Positions 27,486-36,522 of a stretch of DNA of 64,000 nucleotides are shown piece after piece; within the stretch, counting starts at the first letter, position 1; each line of letters opens with the position of its first letter. The notes under the pieces are model-generated. The model saw only the letters and a list, made by a program, of their open reading frames with translations, had not been told where the DNA came from and made no database searches. Source of the stretch: Oscillospiraceae bacterium. GTDB lineage: Bacteria > Bacillota > Clostridia > Oscillospirales > Acutalibacteraceae. The DNA is taken from positions 1,178,001-1,242,000 of the forward strand of contig SVOB01000001.1 in assembly GCA_015066565.1 (NCBI GenBank), in the 5' to 3' direction. Made by a program: the position numbers and the translations under genes.

Positions 27486-28502
27486 TCAGTCTTCAAATCC
27501 GTTAGGATTGTTTTTCTGCCAACGCCAGGAGTCTGCGCACATATCGTCGATATTCTTTTCGGCAACCCAGCCGAGCTTTTCCTTAGCCTTTGTGGGATTT
27601 GAATAAAGACGGGCAAGGTCGCCTGCTCTGCGGGGACCGATTTTATAGTTAAGCTTGAAGCCGCAAGCCTTTTCAAACGCTTCTATAATCTGAAGAACGC
27701 TGTAGCCGTTGCCTGTGCCGAGGTTAAAGACCTCAACTCTGTTCGACTTGAAGCTGTCCTCAAGCGCCTTTAAATGACCCTTTGCAAGGTCGACAACGTG
27801 GATATAGTCGCGGATACACGTTCCGTCGGGCGTATCGTAGTCGTTTCCGAAAACGGTAAGGCAGGGAAGCTTTCCGATAGCAACCTGTGTGACATAGGGA
27901 AGAAGGTTGTTCGGAATTCCGTTCGGGTTTTCGCCGATTTTACCGCTTTCGTGAGCGCCGATAGGGTTGAAATAACGCAGAAGAGTAATGCTCCACTCGT
28001 TATCGGCAACGTACAAATCCTTGAGAATAAGCTCAATCATATATTTCGTTGTGCCGTAGGGGTTTGTTGTGCCGCCCGTTTTCATCTCTTCGTTGAGAGG
28101 GGATTCGTTTTCGGTTCCGTAAACGGTAGCGGATGAACTGAAAACGATATTCTTACAGCCGTTTTCGCGCATTACCTCGCAAAGAGTAAGCGTTCCGCCG
28201 ATATTGTTGTCGTAGTATTCAAGGGGCTTATAAACGCTTTCGCCGACCGCCTTAAGTCCTGCGAAATGGATAACGGCGTCGATTTTGTCTTCCTTAAACG
28301 CTTTTGTAAGACCCTCTTTGTCACGGATGTCACATTCAAAGAACTTGAAATCCTTGCCCGTGATTTCCTTAACTCTGTCAAGAGAAGCCCTTTTACTGTT
28401 ATAAAGGTTGTCAACAACCGTAATATCATAGCCTGCGTTAAGAAGCTCAACGCAGGTGTGAGAGCCGATATATCCGGCGCCGCCGGTAACTAAAAATCTC
28501 AT
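27486..28502 (-). CDS. galE: UDP-glucose 4-epimerase
   Basis: Short-chain dehydrogenase-type enzyme interconverting UDP-glucose and UDP-galactose, 338 residues. The NAD-binding motif GGAGYIGSHTCVELL is at residues 7-21. The catalytic SSSATVYG and Y-x-x-x-K (YGTTKYMIE) pair are intact. VFNLGTGNGYSVLQ and GPRRAGDLARLYSNPTKA are classic GalE C-terminal motifs. galU elsewhere in the window would supply UDP-glucose for the same sugar-nucleotide pool. Confidence 0.95.
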   Translation of the reverse strand: MRFLVTGGAGYIGSHTCVELLNAGYDITVVDNLYNSKRASLDRVKEITGKDFKFFECDIRDKEGLTKAFKEDKIDAVIHFAGLKAVGESVYKPLEYYDNNIGGTLTLCEVMRENGCKNIVFSSSATVYGTENESPLNEEMKTGGTTNPYGTTKYMIELILKDLYVADNEWSITLLRYFNPIGAHESGKIGENPNGIPNNLLPYVTQVAIGKLPCLTVFGNDYDTPDGTCIRDYIHVVDLAKGHLKALEDSFKSNRVEVFNLGTGNGYSVLQIIEAFEKACGFKLNYKIGPRRAGDLARLYSNPTKAKEKLGWVAEKNIDDMCADSWRWQKNNPNGFED

Positions 28503-28518
28503 ATGTATTCTCCTTGGA

Positions 28519-30807
28519 TTAATAAGCCTCGTTATCCGTTGTGGTTTCGTCCTCGTCCGATTCGGATTCGGTTGCGGCTTTTGTTGTTGTGGTAGTAGTT
28601 GTTGTTGAACGCTTTGTCGTTGTGGGTGCCGCCGTTGTAGTAGAGGGTCTTGTAGTGGTTGTTGTGTTAGACGAACGGGTTGTGGTTACCGTATTTGTTC
28701 TCGTTGTCGAGTCGGTTTCACTCTCGCCCTCCTGGCTTGCTTTACCGTGCTGGAGAACAGCGTCGGTAAAGAAGTATTCAAGAATTTCGTCATAGGTTGC
28801 GCCCTGACGCTTAGCCATTCTTATAGCACCTCTCTGTGAAAGGCCTACGCCGCTGCCTGAGCCGTAGCAGGTGAAGACAAACTCCTTGTTCTCGTCGTTG
28901 TACTTAACGTTAAAGCACATTGAAATAAGCTTGTTTTCACAATATTTATCAACTAATTTAACGAAATCATAGCCTGAGAAAACGTCGCTTCCGATTGTCA
29001 CGGTTTCAACGTAACCGGTTACGTTGTCGAAGCCGCTGTCGTGAGCCGAAATTTCAATCCAGGTGTTGGGGTCGGTTGAGAACTCGGCAAGAGAATGAGA
29101 GGTTGTTTTAACAACTGCTGAATTCAACTCGCTTGTTGAAATTGCAATTTCGGTCTTGTAATCGTCCGTTCTCTTATCCGAATCAACCTCTACCGGAACA
29201 AGATAGGGAAGCTCAACGCCGTAAACCGTCTTTGCCGAAGCCGTGCGGCCTGCGCTGTAACGGTGATAGGGTGCGGCAATAACCTTTTCGTCATAGGTCA
29301 GGTAGTCGCCGTAAACCGCGTCAACAGCCTGCTTTATCTTAGCGTCAGCAGTGTTAGCAAGTTTAACGTCGGAAATATCGAAATTGTTATCTCTGTATTT
29401 AAGGTTTGTATAGAGAACAACCGCCATAGCCTTTAATGACTCTTCATCCCATTCGTCTTCGTCATTAATGGCGTTCTGAAGCATAAGAGCGAGCATATCT
29501 CTTGCGTTAACCTCTTCGCCGTTGCGAAGGAATGTTTCGGGCTCTTCGTCGCTCATCTTGACCTCACGGTCGGTTTCGCCCTTCATAAGGTCAACTATAT
29601 GAGCCATAAGCTCTTTTTCTTCAACAGGCTCGGGTTTTTCTTCCTTTGTGGTTGTAACTGTTGTGGGTTCTGTTGTCGTGGTGGGCTCAGAGTTTTTCCT
29701 GCTGTCGAGAATTTTGAAAGCAACGCCCGCTCCGATACAGAGAACGAGAATAATAACTAAGATAATGAGAATAGTTTTAACTGTTTTCTTTTCGGCAACC
29801 TTTTCGGTAATTTCGTTTTCGGTGCCGATTGCGTTTTCGGAAAGCACGCCGTAAGCGTTCTGACCGAGAAGAGTAATCGCTTCTTCCGCGGCGGCTGAAA
29901 CAAGGCTTTCGTCTGTTTCGCCGTCCTCAGCGTAAAAGCGCCTTGCAATCGCTTTTTCGCCGTCGGTGATTGAAATGCAGACGCCTCTGCCGTTTTCGTC
30001 GTCAAACGGGTCCGAAATTACGGCGCCGAGCTCTGTATGAGAGAGGTTTTTAGCGGCTCTTGCAAGCTGAACCGAATATGAAACGACGTCGATATCGCCC
30101 CTGTCTTCAACATGGGGAGCGAAAACGAAAAGGTCGTCCGAGCCCTCAATGCTATTAATAACCGAGCTGATTATCGGTTCCTGTTTATTTGAGCAGAAGG
30201 AAACCCTTGCGTTAGCTTCCTTAAGAAGATTTACGCTTCTTACAAGCGGATTTGAAAAGCTGTTCTTCGGCTTTTTTGAAACGGGAACAACGTCATCCCC
30301 GCTGATTACGGGCTCGCCGTAAAGAGAGGTAAGATAGGGAAGAACGCCGTTATCGAGAAGAGAGTCAATTCTGTTTTTGTCAAGGGGAAGCATAAGGAAA
30401 AGCTTTTCGCCCTTCGTTACCGCAAAGCCCGAGAAAAGACCGTCTTCGGAAGCGAAGATTTCAGCGTTCTCGGGGAAAAGGGAGTGGGAGACGATTTTCT
30501 TTTCGTCAATTCCTTCCTTTGAAGAGACAAGCTGTTTTACCTGCTCGTTCTCTTTAAGCTCGTAGCCCATAGCCCCAAGCAGCTTCTTTTTGATTTTGTT
30601 GTAAGACGGTTTTTCAACCGCAACAACCGTGAGCGCTTCGTTTTTCAAGCTCTGAGCGAGGGGCGCAAGCATCTCCTGCGGCGAGGAGAAATCCTCAAAC
30701 TCAATTTCATTTGAAGCAAAGCCGTGAAGCGAATCGGCGATTTTTGCTTCAAGCTTTCTCTGCGCAAGCTCTCTTGCGGCGCAGAGAGAAAACATTCTTA
30801 TTCTCAT
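28519..30807 (-). CDS. SpoIID-domain membrane protein with CinA-like cytoplasmic region
   Basis: A 762-residue single-pass membrane protein. The membrane segment is at about residues 343-365. The outer part carries a SpoIID/LytB-type peptidoglycan domain ending in GSGSGVGLSQRGAIRMAKRQ, then a Ser/Thr-rich tail of about 70 residues. The cytoplasmic part (1-340) looks like a degenerate CinA. Residues 105-165 resemble the MoCF-like domain (FPENAEIFASEDGLFSGFAV, then a degraded LPLDKNRIDSLL). Residues 195-295 follow the CinA C-terminal domain in order (ELGAVISDP, VCISITDGEKAIARRF). Catalytic residues are not conserved. This architecture is unusual; the CinA reading is inference. It lies downstream of two sortases. 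Confidence 0.7.
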   Translation of the reverse strand: MRIRMFSLCAARELAQRKLEAKIADSLHGFASNEIEFEDFSSPQEMLAPLAQSLKNEALTVVAVEKPSYNKIKKKLLGAMGYELKENEQVKQLVSSKEGIDEKKIVSHSLFPENAEIFASEDGLFSGFAVTKGEKLFLMLPLDKNRIDSLLDNGVLPYLTSLYGEPVISGDDVVPVSKKPKNSFSNPLVRSVNLLKEANARVSFCSNKQEPIISSVINSIEGSDDLFVFAPHVEDRGDIDVVSYSVQLARAAKNLSHTELGAVISDPFDDENGRGVCISITDGEKAIARRFYAEDGETDESLVSAAAEEAITLLGQNAYGVLSENAIGTENEITEKVAEKKTVKTILIILVIILVLCIGAGVAFKILDSRKNSEPTTTTEPTTVTTTKEEKPEPVEEKELMAHIVDLMKGETDREVKMSDEEPETFLRNGEEVNARDMLALMLQNAINDEDEWDEESLKAMAVVLYTNLKYRDNNFDISDVKLANTADAKIKQAVDAVYGDYLTYDEKVIAAPYHRYSAGRTASAKTVYGVELPYLVPVEVDSDKRTDDYKTEIAISTSELNSAVVKTTSHSLAEFSTDPNTWIEISAHDSGFDNVTGYVETVTIGSDVFSGYDFVKLVDKYCENKLISMCFNVKYNDENKEFVFTCYGSGSGVGLSQRGAIRMAKRQGATYDEILEYFFTDAVLQHGKASQEGESETDSTTRTNTVTTTRSSNTTTTTRPSTTTAAPTTTKRSTTTTTTTTKAATESESDEDETTTDNEAY

Positions 30808-30872
30808 TACCTAAAATTCCTTTCGCTTATAAACTTTCGTCTATATAAGAAAATATTTGAAAACAGATTAAA

Positions 30873-32522
30873 TTATGACGGATACCACCTGTCTGCGTCT
30901 TCAAACGGGTTATCCTCTTTCTTGGTTTCGTACCAGATAGCAGGGTATCTCGGATTTTCGTTTACGGTTACCTTGCCGTGAGAGGTCGGGTTTTCGCCTG
31001 CGCGGACCATTCTTGCAAGAACAACAAGCCTTGCGTCCTCAAACTCATAGGTGCAGGTTGAAAGAGTAAGAAGCTTGTCGCCCGGCTTTATATCGACGCC
31101 CGTATCGTAAAGTCTTCTTTCGTTTACGGCTTCAATATAGCTTTCAAACGCCTCGTCGCTTGTGAGGTGATTGAAAATATAGTTGAACAGATAGCCGTTG
31201 TCGTCGTCAGCCGTGCTGTTGGTGATGAAAACGCCGTAAATTTTGAAATTATAGTCGCCGTAAAGGGTTGAAAGCGAAATAACGGGGGCGTTTTCAAAGC
31301 CCTCGGGCTTAAGGTATTTTGAAAGCTCGGCGAACATAAGCCCGTCTTTCATATGGTGGCCGTAGATAATTGTGTTCATGCTCAGGTTTCTTATATTGTC
31401 CCTGAAATCCATAAACGGACAGCCGTATCGGCTGTACTGGCCGTAGAAATCCTGCTTAAGATATTTTTCGTTGTTCTCGGCCTTGACGACCTGAACGTTA
31501 ATCTGGGTATTCGGTATGCTCAGCCACGCAACGAACTCGGGATTAAGGGCGTAAAGGCGGGCGTACTTTACGTTCATTCCGCCGGGGAACTCGACGTCGG
31601 GATATTCCGCCTTGACCTTTTCCCATTCGCTCTGAGCCTTTTCCTCGTTTTCGGGCTCAACAATATATTTCTGAAGCTTATTCGTCTGGGTGACGTTTTT
31701 ATGCCTCTGAACATAGAGCGAGCCGAAATAACAGGCGCAACCGATAATCGTAATAACCGAAAGAACGCTGATGATTTTTCTCAGCTTCTCCTTGCCCGAG
31801 TCACGCTTGTTAGGGAAGGTGTTATATAAAAACTTGTTAAGACCCTTTCTGTCCTTGCTGTCGGCGGTGCGGTCAAACTCATACATTGAAATATTGTTGA
31901 CGTCCTCCGAATCGGCAGAGGTAAGGGCGGTTTCGATTTCTTCAATGCCTGCGTGGTTGATTTTTATATCCTCTTCTGAACGCTCGCGGCTTATAACGGG
32001 GGCGTTTTCGTTGCCCGCCATTTCGTCGAGAGCCGCTTTTGTCGAAGAAGAAGCAACGCCCTTTTTCTTTTCGAGCTTCATATTCTTTTTACGCTGTTTA
32101 GCGGCGAGCTTTTCTTCCTTGCGCTGAGCCTTTTCAAGATTTTTAGCGCTTCGCTTCTTTGAAAATTCAGCTTCTTTTTCGCTTAATTTCTTTTCAAGCT
32201 CTTCTTCCTTACGGGCTTTTTTGGTTTCCTTGGAAGAAGGCGCGTTTTTTTCTTTAGAAGAAGAAAAATCCTCGTTAATTATCTTTCTTGAAGATGTTGA
32301 AACGGTTACGGGTTCTTCCTTTTCGTCCTCGTCGTCCTCAAGCATTTTATAGATGCTGTCAATCGCAGCCTTTGCCTCGGGGTCGCGTTTTTTGCCGTCG
32401 TTCATCAGCTCGTCAAAGAGCGAAACGCTGTCGGTTTCGTCCTCGTCAAGCTTTAACTGGCGTCTTAAATCCTCGAAGGAGTCGGCGCGATAGACATTTT
32501 TGTTGTTTTCTTCAGGGTTCAT
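30873..32522 (-). CDS. Class B sortase with long charged cytoplasmic N-terminus
   Basis: A 549-residue sortase, about twice the usual size. Residues 1-250 are cytoplasmic, Lys/Glu-rich and probably coiled coil (KKARKEEELEKKLSEKEAEF). One membrane segment follows near 265 (IISVLSVITIIGCACYFGSL). The sortase domain is about 300-549: catalytic His in IIYGHHMKDG, Cys in LTLSTCTYEF and Arg in VVLARMVR. Class B sortases anchor proteins to peptidoglycan or build pili; no obvious sorting-signal substrate is in the window. It lies 7 bases downstream of a second sortase gene. Confidence 0.9.
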   Translation of the reverse strand: MNPEENNKNVYRADSFEDLRRQLKLDEDETDSVSLFDELMNDGKKRDPEAKAAIDSIYKMLEDDEDEKEEPVTVSTSSRKIINEDFSSSKEKNAPSSKETKKARKEEELEKKLSEKEAEFSKKRSAKNLEKAQRKEEKLAAKQRKKNMKLEKKKGVASSSTKAALDEMAGNENAPVISRERSEEDIKINHAGIEEIETALTSADSEDVNNISMYEFDRTADSKDRKGLNKFLYNTFPNKRDSGKEKLRKIISVLSVITIIGCACYFGSLYVQRHKNVTQTNKLQKYIVEPENEEKAQSEWEKVKAEYPDVEFPGGMNVKYARLYALNPEFVAWLSIPNTQINVQVVKAENNEKYLKQDFYGQYSRYGCPFMDFRDNIRNLSMNTIIYGHHMKDGLMFAELSKYLKPEGFENAPVISLSTLYGDYNFKIYGVFITNSTADDDNGYLFNYIFNHLTSDEAFESYIEAVNERRLYDTGVDIKPGDKLLTLSTCTYEFEDARLVVLARMVRAGENPTSHGKVTVNENPRYPAIWYETKKEDNPFEDADRWYPS

Positions 32523-32529
32523 TAAATAA

Positions 32530-33558
32530 TTACCTCGTAGCTATCGGTTCCCATCTGTCGTCATTTGCAAACGGGTTTTCGAGCTTGTTTTTAGTATACC
32601 ATATTTGCGGGAGTTTAGCATTTTCGTTGACTGTCGCCGCCGCAACGTCAACCTTTTCGCTTTCGCCGGGTCTGACGGCTCTTGCGACTATAACGCAACG
32701 TCCGTCGGCGCGTCTTGACGAAGAAATATCAAGCATCTTCGTACAGGTTGAAAGGATAAGAAGCTGGTCGGAAGTATTAGCGTCAACCGTGGTGTTGATA
32801 AGAGAACGCTTTTTTAATTCCGATAAAAACGCAGAATAGTTTTCGCCCTGCAGATAGGGGTAAATATAGTTGAAAAGGTAGCCGTTGTCCTCGCCTGCGG
32901 TTGCGGTAGTGATGAAAACGGAAAATACCTTCCATTTTTTCTTCTGGAGAATAGTGTCAAATTCAATAACGGGAGCCTTTTTATAGAAATCAAGCTCTTC
33001 GTAATTTTCAAGCGGCGAAAACATTGTTCCGTCATAGAAATTATGGCCGTAAAGAATAAGGCTCGTGTCGTCGCCCGCAATATCGTTGCGGCAATCGAGG
33101 TAAATGCTTCCTCTCTCGTTATAATTTCTGTAAAAATCGTAAGTGAGGTATGCGCTGTTGTTTTCGCACTGAACGACGGGGAAATCAATCGTCGTTTCGG
33201 GAACCTTTATCCAGCCGACAAGGTGGTCGTTTGCCGCGTAAGCCGCCTTGTATTCCTCAAGAATACCTGCGGGGAAGGTTACGCCGTCGAAATTCTTGTT
33301 GAAAGCGCCGTCGTTTACGTCAAAGGTTGTAAGCTCGGCGAGGGCAAGAGCTTCCTTTTTACTTTTCTGAATGTCGGCGAAGGTAATCGCCGTGTAAACG
33401 CCCGTTACAACGATAACAAGACCGAGAACGACAAGAAGGGCGTTAAGAGTGATGTTTTTAGCCTTCTTCTTAAGCCTTTTCCGGTCCTCGTAATATGCCT
33501 CGGCCTGTTCGGGCGTAACGTGAATATTGCCCTGGGCGTCACGGAAGTCGTGTGTCAT
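32530..33558 (-). CDS. Class B sortase
   Basis: A 342-residue sortase. A short cytoplasmic N-terminus is followed by one membrane segment near residues 35-58 (NITLNALLVVLGLVIVVTGV). The catalytic triad is visible: His in LILYGHNFYDG, Cys in LILSTCTKML, Arg in CVIVARAVR. Its C-terminus (NPFANDDRWEP) closely resembles that of the neighbouring sortase (NPFEDADRWYP), indicating duplication. The ATG overlaps the stop of the upstream cinA-C gene by one base, and the pair belongs to a leftward operon with thiI and iscS. Confidence 0.92.
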   Translation of the reverse strand: MTHDFRDAQGNIHVTPEQAEAYYEDRKRLKKKAKNITLNALLVVLGLVIVVTGVYTAITFADIQKSKKEALALAELTTFDVNDGAFNKNFDGVTFPAGILEEYKAAYAANDHLVGWIKVPETTIDFPVVQCENNSAYLTYDFYRNYNERGSIYLDCRNDIAGDDTSLILYGHNFYDGTMFSPLENYEELDFYKKAPVIEFDTILQKKKWKVFSVFITTATAGEDNGYLFNYIYPYLQGENYSAFLSELKKRSLINTTVDANTSDQLLILSTCTKMLDISSSRRADGRCVIVARAVRPGESEKVDVAAATVNENAKLPQIWYTKNKLENPFANDDRWEPIATR

Positions 33559-34046
33559 CAGTTATCACCTTCAATTAAGTCGATAATCATCTGTAAAGCG
33601 AGGTCTGCGGCGCGCTCGCGGTTAAGGTGCCTTGCGCCCTGCTGACCGGTTAAATTCGGACGGAACGATTCAACCGAAACGCCGCTCATATCCGAAACGG
33701 CGACGATAATAACCTTTTCGTCGTCAGAAAGTCCCTCGACAGGCGAAGCGTAGCCGGTTATGCCTACGCCTATATCGGCGCTCGCGCGCTGTCTTATTCC
33801 GCTTGCCATTTCCTTAGCGGTTTTAACGCTGACGGCGGTAAAGCGTTCAAGCGTTTCGCTTTTAACGCCGACAAGATGTCTTTTCACCCTGTCGGAATAG
33901 CAGACAATTCCGCATTCAAACACCTTTGACGAGCCGTCGACATCTGTAATTTTTTTTGCGAGGAGTCCGCCCGTGCAGCTTTCGGCAAGGGCGATTTTCA
34001 GTTTCTTTTCGGTGAGGAGTTTAACAGCTTTCTCTTCAAGCGTCAT
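33558..34046 (-). CDS. CinA C-terminal domain protein (nicotinamide-nucleotide amidase type)
   Basis: A 162-residue stand-alone CinA-C/PncC domain, which in characterised members deamidates NMN to recycle NAD breakdown products. The start carries ALAESCTGGLLAKKI, with the catalytic Ser of SCTGG. The later GVGITGYASP segment differs from the family's GIAGP, so activity is likely but not certain. It is 4 bases downstream of thiI and overlaps the sortase gene by one base. Its presence next to the SpoIID protein with a CinA-like cytoplasmic region is notable. Confidence 0.85.
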   Translation of the reverse strand: MTLEEKAVKLLTEKKLKIALAESCTGGLLAKKITDVDGSSKVFECGIVCYSDRVKRHLVGVKSETLERFTAVSVKTAKEMASGIRQRASADIGVGITGYASPVEGLSDDEKVIIVAVSDMSGVSVESFRPNLTGQQGARHLNRERAADLALQMIIDLIEGDN

Positions 34047-34050
34047 TTTT

Positions 34051-35220
34051 TTATGCCTCGATTTCCAAAATTTTTATATTTTCCAACGCGGAACCTATAA
34101 GACCCTCAACATCAAGCGCCGTTTCGGCTTCTTCAAGCATTTTGACGTTTGGACGGGTACGGGGGTGCTTGGGAGTAAATACCGTACAGCAGTCCTCAAA
34201 GGGCTGAATTGATATGTCAAAGGTTTCAATTTTTCTTGAGACAGAAATGATTTCGTCCTTATCCATTCCTATAAGCGGACGGAATACGGGAAGGGTTGTA
34301 ACCGCGTCGGTACAGCCGAGAGCGTAAATAGTCTGGCTTGCAACCTGACCCACGCTTTCGCCCGTTATGAGCGCGGCGCAGTTGTCCGCCTGAGCGAGCC
34401 TGTCGGCAATTCGCATCATAAATCTTCTCATTATCAGGGTGAACAGCGGCTCGGGACATTTTCTTCTGATTTCCTGCTGAATTTCGGTAAAGCCGACTGT
34501 TATTAAATGAATATGACCGCTGTATTTCGCAACCTGACGCAGAAGCGCGTGTACCTTTTCTTCAGCCTGAACCGACGTGAACGGGGGAGAGGCGAAGTGA
34601 ATTGCCGTAAGAGTAATTCCGCGTTTCGCCATCATATAGCCTGCGACGGGGCTGTCAATACCACCCGAGATAAGAAGCGCCGCTTTTCCGCCCGTACCTA
34701 CGGGCATACCGCCCGCGCCCTTAATCTGGTCGGCGTGGATAAACGCCTTTTCGTCACGGATTTCAACCGTAACCGTAACGTCGGGAGAGTGAACGTCAAC
34801 TGAAAGATGGCGGAATTTTTCCAAAAGCTTACCGCCGAGAAGCGCCGATATTTCGGGTGATTTATAGGGGAAAGCCTTATCGCTTCTCTTGGCGTTGACC
34901 TTAAAGGTTTCGGCTTCTTCAAGAATATCCTTAAGATAGTCGGGGGCGCTTTCGAGAATAACGTCCATGTTTTTTTCAACCGAAGCCGAGCGGGTGTAAG
35001 CGGCTATGCCGAAAACCTTTCCGACGGCGTCTGAAGCCTTATCCATATCACAATCGCCGACGGGGATAATCATAATAGTCGACTGTGATTTTTTATATTC
35101 AAATTCGCCGAAGGCGCGAAGCCGTCTTTTTAAATTTTTAATGAGCACGTCCTCAAAGCCCGAACGGTTAAGTCCCTTTAAGGCAAGCTCGCCGTTTTTA
35201 ACAAGAATTATTTCTTCCAA
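34051..35220 (-). CDS. thiI: tRNA 4-thiouridylation / thiamine sulfur transferase ThiI
   Basis: A PP-loop enzyme that makes s4U8 in tRNA with sulfur from a cysteine desulfurase. It has 389 residues. The THUMP domain is at about 60-165 and the PP-loop SGGIDSPVAGYMMAKRG near 187. There is no C-terminal rhodanese domain, as in Bacillus, so sulfur probably comes directly from the desulfurase encoded 18 bases upstream. FEDCCTVFTPKHPRTRPN is the conserved cysteine-bearing end region. Confidence 0.96.
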   Translation of the reverse strand: MEEIILVKNGELALKGLNRSGFEDVLIKNLKRRLRAFGEFEYKKSQSTIMIIPVGDCDMDKASDAVGKVFGIAAYTRSASVEKNMDVILESAPDYLKDILEEAETFKVNAKRSDKAFPYKSPEISALLGGKLLEKFRHLSVDVHSPDVTVTVEIRDEKAFIHADQIKGAGGMPVGTGGKAALLISGGIDSPVAGYMMAKRGITLTAIHFASPPFTSVQAEEKVHALLRQVAKYSGHIHLITVGFTEIQQEIRRKCPEPLFTLIMRRFMMRIADRLAQADNCAALITGESVGQVASQTIYALGCTDAVTTLPVFRPLIGMDKDEIISVSRKIETFDISIQPFEDCCTVFTPKHPRTRPNVKMLEEAETALDVEGLIGSALENIKILEIEA

Positions 35221-35238
35221 TTTATGTACTCCCGTTTT

Positions 35239-36357
35239 TTATTTAACGCTTTCAATGACCGTTTTAAGACCGTCATAAAGCAGGTCGATTTCTTCCTTTG
35301 TATTGTATCTTGAAAGGCTTATGCGAACGGCGCTGTCAATCCTTTCGGCGTCAAGCCCCATAGAAACAAGGGTTTCGCTTCTGTGGCCCTTACTGCACGC
35401 CGAGCCGGCCGAAATGCAGATTCCCATTTCGCTTAAAGCGTTTACGGTTACCTGCGAACGCACGCCCGCAACGGATATGTTTAAAATATAACCGAGGGCG
35501 TTTTCGGGCGAATTGAACCGAACGCCGTCAAGCGAGGACAGCCTTTGGCGAAGATAAAAATTTAGGCTGTTGACATAGTCGAGATGGCTTTCAATATCCC
35601 TCGCTTCTTCAATAGCCGCGCCGAAGGCCGCTATGGCAGGTACGTTCTGAGTGCCTGAAAACAGGTTGCCTTCCTGTCCTCCGCCGAGGATACAGGGCTT
35701 TAACTTAACACCCTTTTTCACATAGAGAAGCCCCGAACCCTTAAGAGCGTGGATTTTATGGGCTGAAGCCGTAATCATATCGGCAGAAGAAGCGTTCACA
35801 CGGATTTTTCCGAACGCCTGAACAGCGTCGACGTGAAGAAGGGCGCTGGATTTTTTCCGCCTGATAATCCTTTTTATTTCGTCAAACGGAAGAACCGAGC
35901 CGGTTTCGTTGTTGACCGCCATTACGGAGACGAGCGCCGTTTTTTCGTCTATGACTTCACTAAAACACTCGGGCGAAATAACGCCGTTTTTGTCGGGCTT
36001 AAGCCTTATAACCTCGAAGCCCCTTTCCTCAAGAGCGTCCATACATTTTGAAACGCTCGGGTGCTCCATAGCGGTAGTGACGATTTTCCTCAGGTTTTTA
36101 TTTTTCTCGTTTACCGAGCCTAAAACGGCGAGGTTGTTAGCAGCCGTACCGCTCGGTGAAAAATAGATTTCGCTTTCTTCACAGCCTAAAAGCGAAGCGG
36201 CGCTTTTTCTGGCTCTGTTAATTTCAGCCGAAGCCTCAAGCCCCTTAAAATGAAGAGAGGACGGGTTTCCCCATTCTTTAAGGCAGGCGTTGTTCATAGC
36301 CCTGACGGCGTTTTCGCACGGCATTGTCGTTGCGCTGTTGTCAAAATATGCCTTCAA
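35239..36357 (-). CDS. Cysteine desulfurase (NifS/IscS family)
   Basis: PLP enzyme that takes sulfur from cysteine for thiolation and Fe-S clusters. The likely start is TTG at 36357, preceded by GGAGG, giving 372 residues beginning with KAYFDNSATT; upstream codons in frame lack a ribosome binding site. The PLP lysine lies in SAHKIHALKGSGLLYV, and the active cysteine in SAGSACSKGH. Being immediately upstream of thiI, it is probably the dedicated sulfur donor for tRNA s4U (the NifZ role in Bacillus). Related family members for general Fe-S assembly cannot be excluded. Confidence 0.93.
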   Translation of the reverse strand: MKAYFDNSATTMPCENAVRAMNNACLKEWGNPSSLHFKGLEASAEINRARKSAASLLGCEESEIYFSPSGTAANNLAVLGSVNEKNKNLRKIVTTAMEHPSVSKCMDALEERGFEVIRLKPDKNGVISPECFSEVIDEKTALVSVMAVNNETGSVLPFDEIKRIIRRKKSSALLHVDAVQAFGKIRVNASSADMITASAHKIHALKGSGLLYVKKGVKLKPCILGGGQEGNLFSGTQNVPAIAAFGAAIEEARDIESHLDYVNSLNFYLRQRLSSLDGVRFNSPENALGYILNISVAGVRSQVTVNALSEMGICISAGSACSKGHRSETLVSMGLDAERIDSAVRISLSRYNTKEEIDLLYDGLKTVIESVK

Positions 36358-36522
36358 GATTTTTCCTCCCCGTGCTGTCGGACGCTTTCCGCCGCAAAAA
36401 TATACAGCATACATTATATAATATATTTATATTTTTTTCAATTATAATAGCGAAAAAATTCGTATAATTTACAGAAAATTAATAAAAATAATTTTACATT
36501 TTATACAAAAAGGGGCTTAAAA

